Shown here in pieces: positions 56,182 to 64,000 of a DNA stretch of 64,000 nucleotides. The translations under genes and the position numbers were made by a program. Position 1 is the first letter of the stretch. Each line of letters opens with the position of its first letter. Source of the stretch: Ceratobasidium sp. AG-K (Eukaryota > Basidiomycota > Agaricomycetes > Cantharellales > Ceratobasidiaceae); assembly GCA_037039685.1 (NCBI GenBank), contig JAWNGF010000009.1, forward strand, positions 992,001 through 1,056,000, written 5' to 3'. The notes below the pieces were generated by a model, which was not told where the DNA came from, did no database searches, and saw only the letters and a program-made list of their open reading frames with translations.

Positions 56182-58289
56182 CTAGGCATACGTGTTGTCT
56201 GTAATAACCAGCGGCTTAAGAATGACGCTCTCTTCTGGAGGCTGCCCCCCACCCAGAGCTCTCTGAGAAATCAAGCCTAGGGCAACAGTACCTAATATAA
56301 CCTTTGCATGAGGTTTGCGAGGATCCGACTCAAATTCTTCCATCAGCCTCGCATCGAAATCCGAGCCAGCAACGTATGCGATCTGTAAGAAGTCACCGAG
56401 CACGATGACTTCACCTTTCAGCTTTGAATTCCAATCCCACGCCCTGGTTGTCAACTTTTGCAATCGACCGATGTGTTGTATTTCCAATGTTATGTCGTTT
56501 TGGCCCAGGAAGATTTCAATAAAGGGGGCAAGGTAATCACGCAGAAACGCTTGCGAGAGCCCCTCTAAAAAATCCGCCATCGAACCAGACGACCCCGGTT
56601 TATAAATACTCTTGAAAGTACTCGAGCGCCATTTGCCTGCGGCTGATTGCGGCTCTGTATATTTCCGTTTGTCAACGCGTGCAACTGCGGTTTATGAGGA
56701 ATCTACATTACCACGGTATTGAATATCCGCGTACGCGGTTAGTAGAGCTGAGCTCAAAGATGAATCGATAGCGGGATGGAATGGTCGGAAGATTGCTGTG
56801 CTAAGGAAAGTGCAGAGAAAGGTACGAATGGTAAAATCCAAGAAGCTCTCCACGTCCATTCCTACGCCCTCAGATGACGCGATCAAGGATGGAACCCCGT
56901 CACTGTGCCGGAACCATTCCTTAAGCCTAGGTAAATCACGGGCATTTAGGGCAGTGATATCGGCGGGATCCTTTTTGAAGACGGCATGGACGAAATTGTC
57001 GGTTAGGTGTTCCGAAATCAGACGACCGATCTCGTCAATTTCACGGTTTATATCTTTGAGCTCTTGAATAATCTCGCTCTGCTCTGAGTTATCCTGAAGC
57101 TGAAGCTGCGAGCGAAGAGATGCATATTCCTGCTGCACTTGTCGGAGCTGTTGACGCAGCACTAGTTCTGCTTCTTGTTGGCTGGCTCGAAGCTTCTCGG
57201 CCTCCCCGTAAGCCGTGGAGAATTGATTGAGCTGAAGTTCTTTATCGTTCAACTGGAGCTTGAGTTCCTGAAGTTCCGACTTGTGATGATGCTCAAGATC
57301 GTTCAAGCGTCGATGCGCCGACTCTTGCTCGCAGTACCACATTATGTCTTCGAGACGGGCTATAGTTTTGCGCGGGCCGTTATCCAAAGCAAATTGTTGG
57401 ATTGGAAGTATGATGGAATCCATAGAGGCGTAGGACATTACAGCCTTCAAGAACGCGGATCGATTGGAACTTGGTATCGCTACTTTGGCGCCTCCAGCGC
57501 ATGCTGCATCAAAGGCCGATCCGGGGTGTCGCAACTCACCAGCAATTACCCTGGGGTCTAACCCTCGAGGGTTAACCTGGGATACGAAAATTGTAAGCCG
57601 AGAGAAGTCCTCTCCGACGAACAAGTTGGACAACAAGGTCACATTTCGTAGTAGGGCCCTGCTTTGGAGTGTATCGCCAGCCTGATGGACATATATAATC
57701 CCGTGAATTCCTTGTTCTGCCGTGGGACTGGAGAACCAAGATATCGTTAGGAGTTTAACAAGTTTTATGCATGTACTCACGGACGCAAGAGATATTTCAT
57801 AATCTTAGTGAACACGTCAATATCACTCAATCCCAAATTGTCGAATCCTGGTGTATCGATCAATTTGAACTTGACGCCAGACAAGGTAATCCGTTCCGAC
57901 ATAACATTCATCGTTTTTTCGTACTTTGGGAGATTGTCGCTCCACTCCGATGGGAGAGTGCACGTGTGATCAATAAACTAGGCGTTGGTGTAAGCTCAAC
58001 GTAATAACAATTGTAACAAGGTTTCCTACGTATGTTTTCCCGGCACCAGAACGACCTAGCACACTGCTTATATTGAGGCACATCCAAAAGTAATATAGAA
58101 GGGCACGCACAGTATAGATATTGGACTTTGATGGGTTGGCGTTCGTTGATCATGAGTGGCTGATTTATTAATCGGATTAGATGCTGGTTGCTTGGATGGC
58201 TGCTGGCTCGACGATGCCGTAGGGCTCGATGGAATATATTTATGCACGGTATTCGAGACTGCATCGGCAAACTCCTGGATTAGACCCAT
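56182..58289 (-). CDS. AIG1-like G-domain protein E with coiled-coil module; intact P-loop
   Basis: Exon 1 58111-58289 (MGLIQEFADAVSNTVHKYIP, then a Ser/Gln/Pro-rich tail), exon 2 58030-58063 (34 nt). G1 is ISILVLGRSGAGKTYFI, a complete GxxxxGKT. G3 is KLIDTPGFDNLGLSD; IHGIIYVHQAGDT and LTIFVSQVNPRG follow, again without TKxD. The coiled coil (LRSQLQLQDNSEQSEIIQEL) precedes VESFLDFTIRTFLCTFL, IFRPFHPAIDSS, EPQSAAGKWRSSTFKSIYKP, VIVLGDFLQIAY and LGLISQRALGGGQPP. It ends TDNTYA with TAG at 56182-56184. It starts 257 bp upstream of gene D in the same direction. GTP binding is likely from the P-loop; target unknown. Confidence 0.86.
58030..58063 (-). other. 34-nt P-loop micro-exon of gene E
   Basis: With acceptor CAG before TGTGCTAGG and donor GTAGGA after ACATAC, the exon is 34 nt and encodes VLGRSGAGKTY. 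Confidence 0.75.
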
Positions 58290-59810
58290 GTGGCTAGTTA
58301 TTTAACCAATAGGTCGACGTTGGTATGTGGCTGTGTGTGGAGAGTTCAATAATAACATGACTCCACGTTATTGAGCCCATTATCACGTGATGCTCTTTTT
58401 TTTGGATACATCTTTAACGAGCTACATGAACACGAGGTCAAACCGCTCGGTGCCGCAAAAGCACAAGACCGAGAAAACAAAGGTACAAAAGTACATGTCC
58501 ACACGGAAGCAAGGCAGGCATACGTGATGCTCTTTTTCCTCTAAGAGACACATATTTAACAAACTACATGCACACATGGACAAACCGCTCGGCCACAAGG
58601 ACAACGACTGCAGGTACAGAGAGAGGGAAAGAGGCCACACTGAGGTTTTTACACAGGAGGTAGAGGCGAGAGGGGCGCCCGAAGGTGGTACAAAGTAAAA
58701 CAAAGACCAGGGTACATGTACATCGAGAAAGCTCGAGCAGGTTACATTAACTAGCTAATGAGGGCAGTGGAGTTGGAGATGAAGGTGAGGATGGCACTGA
58801 GGCCAGTGTCTGAACCGAACAGGTCGGTTCACGCGATGCTCTTTGTGCCAGTGTCACCTTGCTCCAAATACTCCATGGGCTGTACTATAACTGAAAAACT
58901 GAGTCACTCACTATTTTGCAGGTAGGAACGCGTATATGAAAATATATGCATACGTTGTGGTCAATGGTCCCCTGCGCCCCTCTCAAGCCCACAAAGCAGC
59001 GAAATTTTCATTTGGTGGAGCTCAATGGAGCACACTTTGTAGGATAGTTAGATTGGCTTTGTATGGTTGCATTTTGGAATTGAGTTCACTTTTCACTCAG
59101 AGCGACAATATTCACTTTTCCTTGAGCTCTGGGCGGACAACTTGGTTGGGAGTGCAGCCAATATATGCATGCCGCCAGAGTCTGGCCACGACTTTACATG
59201 CAATCAACTGATTGTTTTAGGTAAGCTTTGGTCCCCATTCACACTCAGCCCTCCAGATGTGGCCTCAGTGTACAACACACAGACACTACCACTGCGGCCC
59301 AAACCTGTTCACTAGCCGATAGGTTGTGGGGATATAAATGGCATGCTGTTCGAAAACAAGATTAGGAAGCCTTTTGCACCCAAATTTGGGTGCATTTAAC
59401 TTACGTATAACTGTGCCCGCTTGAATCCTCATATCTCAATGTTTGTTTTGTAGAGGTCAATTTTTGTCCTTGTCGCCTACGGTTCATACAATCATGTCTT
59501 GTGAAGCTGTATAGCTAAGTGATGGTTACATTCACGTTTGTTGCTAGTGTATGACACATGTTTCGTTAGTTTTCCAGTCTGAGGTGTGTGGGTGAGACAG
59601 TTGGCCGCTCTGCCCCAAGTCTGGGCAGGGCGCAATGGCCGTGGCGACCAAGGGCACATTCCTTGAGACCAATGCAGCCGAAAAGGGAAACTGAGACAGC
59701 AATGCTCTTTGCTTCTGCTCTCAAGGGGTTCAGATCCCATATTACGGTCAATATGATAATTCTTTCCCTATATTGTGATAGTAAAATCGGACATGGAATG
59801 CAAAACATAT
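58290..59810. other. Intergenic with direct repeats, upstream of gene E
   Basis: Contains the direct repeats at 58385-58592. A plus-strand stretch at 59050-59310 (for example CMPPESGHDFTCNQLIVLGK) looks protein-like but matches no family I recognise and has no gene structure; it may be a TE relic. Confidence 0.4.
58385..58592. repeat. Two direct repeats of about 66-71 bp
   Basis: Copies at 58385-58450 and 58522-58592 both start ACGTGATGCTCTTTTT, share TTAAC and ACTACATG/GCTACATG in the middle, and end AAACCGCTCGG. A partial third copy (ACGCGATGCTCTTTG) is at 58831. The spacing of the two full copies is 137 bp. Confidence 0.6.
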
Positions 59811-59812
59811 AT

Positions 59813-61402
59813 ACAGTATGCAACAAAATTATACAGACTTTCAGCACTTGTAATGTATACGTGTCATATCAATGGAGCCAGCGATCCAATAAATATATAA
59901 AATTAAGTAAAAGGTATAGAGGCATGAGAAATACATGATAGAAAAAGAACGACATGATTTGGTTAGGAAATGGTCGAGTTATGAGCAAAACAAATCATAG
60001 GGGTTCTCTGTACAATTTAGTAATGGGAAAAATGGCAACCTCGATCAGTAGCAAATAGCACCTCCTTTCCGTTTCAAAACCAGTGCCATCCTCTTTGGCA
60101 TACTCTCAATCAATTTCTGACAATATTCAGGTGCAAACCTGTTCCATTTGTCTTGAACTCGCTCCCAGAGCTTGAGGATCCCGTTGGGCAAGTTTTTGTA
60201 GGTTCCAAGATGCCTTTTCAGCTCTGCCCACAGATTTTCAATTGGGTTGAGGTCTGGTGAGTATGCTGGCCACTCCAGTACCTCCATTCCAGAATCTTCA
60301 AACCACTTGAGACAAATTTTAGCCTTGTGGGCACTTGCATTGTCTTGTTGGAAAATCACCATCTCTGGCTCCAACCCTAAATGCTCAACACTGTCGCTGA
60401 GTTCTTCCTTCAAAATCCGCAGGTATAACTCCTTAGTGAGTGTTCCGTCTATCCTGCACCTGATCCCGGTTCCCTCATATCCTATACACCCCCAGAACAT
60501 CAAAGACCCACCACCAAAATTTCCTGTCTCCACCGTCAGCCTCTCAAACAGCTCCTTCCCTCCACGAACCCAGCCCCATTTGACACCATCGGACCCCAGA
60601 CAATTGATCTTTGTTTTGTCCAACCATAACACCTGTTTCCAATCTTCTATTGTCCAATGCTGGTGTGCCAGGGCAAAGGCAAGTCACTCCCTCCGAGCAC
60701 GTGCGGTGAGCTTTGGTTTCTTGACCTTCTTCATGGCCTTAAGACCAGCGCTTTTCAAGGCACGTCAAACTGTTTGAGGATGCATGGTGACCCCCGTAAT
60801 GTTTGACAGTAATTGCATGGCCTGGGTAGCCAATACTGAATTTCTGTGGGTGACAAGATGCACAGCATGGCGGACTGCAGTTGGGCAAAGTTTGCGGGGC
60901 CGCCCACTTGCAGGCTTTGGGAGGTCAGGACAATGCTTGGCATGTACACTAGTCACTGTACCATGTGCAACGCGGCAATCAGAGACAATTTGAGTGACGG
61001 AGTGTCCAGAATCAAGTCCACAGAGGATAGAATTGAGCTTATGCTCAGAGATTGCTTTGGGCATGATTGATGTGAGAAATGATTGATTTAATGTCTTGTA
61101 GGAACCATTACAATATTTATATACCCCCTAGGCTGGTCAGAAACACTTTACAGTGTTTTGAGGTGGTGGCCTTGCTGCCCGTGAAACACGTTACAAAATT
61201 GTACACACATACTGTGAGTTTTGTTCGATTTATTACTCCGCCGTTTCTGCATGGAACTCCGCGCAACAAACTGGAGCCGTTATCTCACATGTTTTACTAC
61301 CCTTCTGAGTTTTTCATTCAATTATTAGGGGTTTTGGCTGGAGTGTACAACTGAGACATTACAAAGGCGCCCGGCGTTTGTACAAATTTGTTGCAAACTG
61401 TA
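59813..61402 (-). mobile_element. Tc1/mariner-type transposon, 1.59 kb, with TIRs
   Basis: Terminal inverted repeats: left TACAGTATGCAACAAAATT (59813 on) and right, complemented, TACAGTTTGCAACAAATTT, continuing imperfectly to a shared GTAATGT at about 50 bp. TA dinucleotides flank both ends (59811-59812 and 61403-61404). The minus-strand transposase frame spans 60045-61064. Size, TA duplication and ends fit a Tc1-like element inserted between GTPase genes E and F. Confidence 0.88.
60045..61064 (-). pseudogene. Tc1-like transposase with two in-frame TGA codons
   Basis: The N-terminus MPKAISEHKLNSILCGLDSG and HTH-like parts (VTQIVSDCRVAHGTVTSV; KPASGRPRKL) are followed by the catalytic core. 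That core has VLWLDKTKINCLGSDG (first Asp region), MVIFQQDNASAHKAK (second Asp) and AYSPDLNPIENLWAELKRHL (Glu), matching the Tc1 DD34E pattern. The frame ends RKGGAICY. Two TGA codons interrupt an otherwise open frame, at about 60765 (HPQTV-TGA-RALKSAG) and about 60684 (RARRE-TGA-LAFALAH). Both sit where relatives have Arg and are explained by CGA to TGA. The rest is remarkably intact, so the copy is young but inactivated unless TGA is read through. Confidence 0.85.
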
Positions 61403-61475
61403 TACGCAAATTACATAATGGGTGCAAGAGGAACCTTGAGCTACCAATATGTACGCCAGTGAATACCTGCTCTCC

Positions 61476-63674
61476 TCAGTGAAACAGCATCGCCTCGCTG
61501 ACAATCGACGCTTTGCGTAAAATGGCTGGCTGTGGCTCCTGGTTGCTACCCACGGCGAAATACTTGATTAACCCGAGTTCGATGGTTGCAAGGTTGGATT
61601 TGACTTCAAGGTATCCGGTGGTGCTGTTGGATTTCTTCTTGGGTTCGGACATATAATCTGGGATAAAATCGCCTCCATATGGATAAGCAACGGCTTGAAA
61701 ATCCCCGTGAAAGACCACGCCGCCTTTGACCAACTGATTCCAGCTCTCGGCCGTCGAGATCAATTTGGTGAGCATTTCCTGGTGCTCTCCCACCAGTAAT
61801 TTGCTCTTCGGGGCATCGACAAAGATACCTATCAGAACGTATAGAGAATCGACGATCATGGGGTGGATTGTCTTGACACAGTTCGAGCTGCTGTAGCTTG
61901 AACTTTTGGAAATCGAATTAAACGAATCTTTTCTCCAGCGACCCGCCACGGATTGAGGCTCTATGGTAATGGCTAAGTAAACCCCCTGGAGAGACCTAGG
62001 CGACACTGACCTTGACGTGTCATCTGCTTGTAGATTTTCTCAATGAAATCATTTTGAACTTCTTGTTCTTTGTCGGCAAGACTGGGATGAAAGGGTCTGA
62101 ATAATCGCCTGTTTAGCTGTTCACAGAGTATCGCCCGAATGGCGTAAAACAGGAAATCTTCGAGATCTGGAAATGAACCTGTCGACGACTTGACTAGTGA
62201 AGGTTTATCCTGCTGATGCCCGAATAAATTCGATAAATTTTGGAGCCGCGAAGGCTCTAGATCTTGGATTGAGATTAGATCTCCTGCGAAATTATCGACT
62301 ATGTGTTCCGATATCGATTGGCCAAGCTCCTCGATCAAGCGGTTGATGTCGCTGAATGTTTGTGTGATTTGACCGTGTTCCGCAATGTCGCGGTCCTGCA
62401 GATGGGAACGAAGAGATGCATATTCGACTTGAGTTTGTTCGAGCTTGTTCTTCAGCTCCCTAATTTGATCTTTGTATACGGATTCAGTCGTGCTATTATC
62501 GACATCTAACGCAGACTGCTTCAATTCCTCCCCTAGACCCGGGCTATGCTCTGTAAATATTAGCCAACATTGATTAACTTTCCGATATGATGGCATGAAC
62601 GTATCAGTACCTTTATTAGACCCTTCATCCTGCGAATGCACAGAATTCGATGGCTGGGTATCGTCTTTGGGCTTTTCCTGGACGGATTGCCTCGCTAGCT
62701 GATCGCCTCTGCGATCGTCCGCATCGTTGTCAAGCCGCGTTTGAAGATGCTTGGCAACATCTTCAATGCTCCACGTTTGAGCAGTTCCGTTTTGTGTAAA
62801 GTCGGTGGCCTTGTCTTGAGCGTAGAAGCGCTGCGGATCGAGGGAAGCGCATGGCCGAACTATCTCCTCAATCGATCGGCGATCCAACTTGTAAACCAGC
62901 ACCTTGGGGTCCTGGACGTGGCCGTAAAACGAGCGAAAGGGCGAGCCTTCCGACATGATTGATTGACGCAATGTTGCTTCCGGTTGCGTACTGGCCGTTT
63001 GTGGCCGAACCACAATAGTAACACGATCCAGGAAGTCTTCCCCGATCAAGGCACCTAGGAGTTGAAGGTTCCTCCGGAGTGTTTGGCTGCGCAAATCGTC
63101 GGTCGCAGGATGAACGTAGATAATTCCCACCAATCTCATGGGGAGACGCTGCTGCCTTGATTCAAGAATGTGAATCATTGCATAATCAAGCTACGTAGTT
63201 GACTTACGACTGGTCCCCAAGATATTCGACCAACTTCAATAGTGTATCTTTTACATGTGTTGGGTCGCCAAAGCCTGGAGAGTCAATGAACTTGATCTTC
63301 TTATCCCCAATCCAGTAACGATTCGATAATCGAAATTCTGTAGTGGGGCTAAGATTTGTTACTCGCAGCTGCTTGAAGTCGTTGGCCACGAAATTGATCA
63401 GCTAAGGGATGATAATAACATTTGGGCTTTGTGCTTATCAAATCCTGACTGGTCCCACGTACAGTCGTCTTTCCACATCCACGAGGACCAAGCAGTCTAT
63501 GTATGGTTATATGTTAAGTGATACTGTTCAACAACGAAATATTCTCGGGACATACAAAATGTTAGCTACTGCAATGCCTGCATTTGGCTTAGTTTTCCAG
63601 GAACCGCCGGATGGGGTTTCACCTGACGATTGGAGGGCGCCACGGTGACTATCGGTTGAAGAGGTCTTGCTCAT
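61476..63674 (-). CDS. AIG1-like G-domain protein F with coiled-coil module; intact P-loop
   Basis: Exons 63556-63674 (MSKTSSTDSHRGALQSSGET), 63463-63496 (34 nt), 63208-63401, then from 63155 on, with a 60-nt intron at 62551-62610 and one near 61970-62015. G1 is NILLLGPRGCGKTTLINFV, complete. G3 is KFIDSPGFGDPTHVK (Thr to Ser). VGIIYVHPATDDLRS and VTIVVRPQT follow. It has a longer, more polar linker than its paralogs. The module holds LRSHLQDRDIAEHGQITQTF, LEDFLFYAIRAILCEQL, LFRPFHPSLAD, EPQSVAGRWRKDSFNSIS, VVFHGDFQAVAYP and IELGLIKYFAVGS, ending VSEAMLFH with TGA at 61476-61478. It is the most divergent member of the four. Confidence 0.86.
63463..63496 (-). other. 34-nt P-loop micro-exon of gene F
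   Basis: Acceptor ATAG before ACTGCTTGG and donor GTACGT after ACGACT; it encodes LLGPRGCGKTT with the split Leu codon. Confidence 0.75.
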
Positions 63675-64000
63675 TGTGTGCCTTTGGTTTAGTTGTTACG
63701 CACTAAGGAATTAGGATGGAGAGTGAGGGGATGAAGTATTCGCCTAAATTGATATCTGAATCATGTGGCACATCGACCTGGGGTTGTAAAACACGTGATC
63801 AATGGGTGTCCGGCGTGTGTGCGCTTGTAAATCAACCCTGTTACTTTCGTTGTCACAAAATTATAGAACCCTCGACTGCATATATAGAAATAAACCCCTA
63901 ATTTCTTTGCCAACATGTACACGGTCTACAAATTACCGCTTGGCCTCACAATCAATCAAATTTGAGCAGAGTTTGGACTTTGTTAAATTACTGGTGCGTT
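63675..64000. other. Upstream region of gene F
   Basis: Presumed promoter of gene F; an ACACGTGATC motif lies at about 63792. No gene start recognised before the window ends. Confidence 0.4.

Noticed and set aside
59580..59740. Possible tRNA-derived SINE (GGTTCAGATCC looks like a pol III B box)
   Set aside because: No convincing A box at the right spacing, no cloverleaf, and the same word at 10323 also lacks one.

Overview
The window is nuclear DNA from a filamentous basidiomycete. Coding genes are broken by many short GT-AG introns (about 42-75 nt) with CTRAY-like branch points, genes are dense on both strands, and the proteins are typical of Agaricomycetes. The mix of expanded Hsp70-12-like proteins, AIG1-like G-domain proteins and small family duplications suggests a Ceratobasidiaceae/Rhizoctonia-type fungus. 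That placement is inference; no rDNA or marker gene is present.

Left part (1-16.7 kb): the 3' part of a serine-rich gene with a possible PH-like region (+), then convergent CHL1 DNA helicase (-). Next come three related + strand genes ending in a degenerate J-domain-like module (WHPDKF), interrupted by a pogo-type transposase fragment. A Cep57/PPC89-type spindle-pole-body coiled-coil protein (-) follows.

Middle part (16.7-37.9 kb): four copies of an unnamed zinc-finger family, at least two of them decayed, and a small TA-flanked MITE. Then a secreted TAP-like alpha/beta hydrolase, a NudC-domain protein (NUDCD1 type), a frameshifted EMAPII/Arc1-like tRNA-binding relic, NADPH-cytochrome P450 reductase, an MFS permease of the allantoate-permease type, and a HIT-family hydrolase.

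Right part (38.0-63.7 kb): the most unusual region. Nine genes fall into two families. Three encode Hsp70-12-like actin-fold ATPases without a substrate-binding tail. Six share a C-terminal coiled-coil module; four of those six also carry an N-terminal AIG1-like G domain whose P-loop is encoded by a 34-nt micro-exon. Two of the four P-loops look intact and two are degenerate. A 1.59 kb Tc1-type transposon with terminal inverted repeats and two in-frame TGA codons sits between the last two GTPase genes. The interleaving of the two families suggests a lineage-specific, rapidly duplicating locus. A joint role, for example in self/non-self or stress responses, is only a hypothesis.
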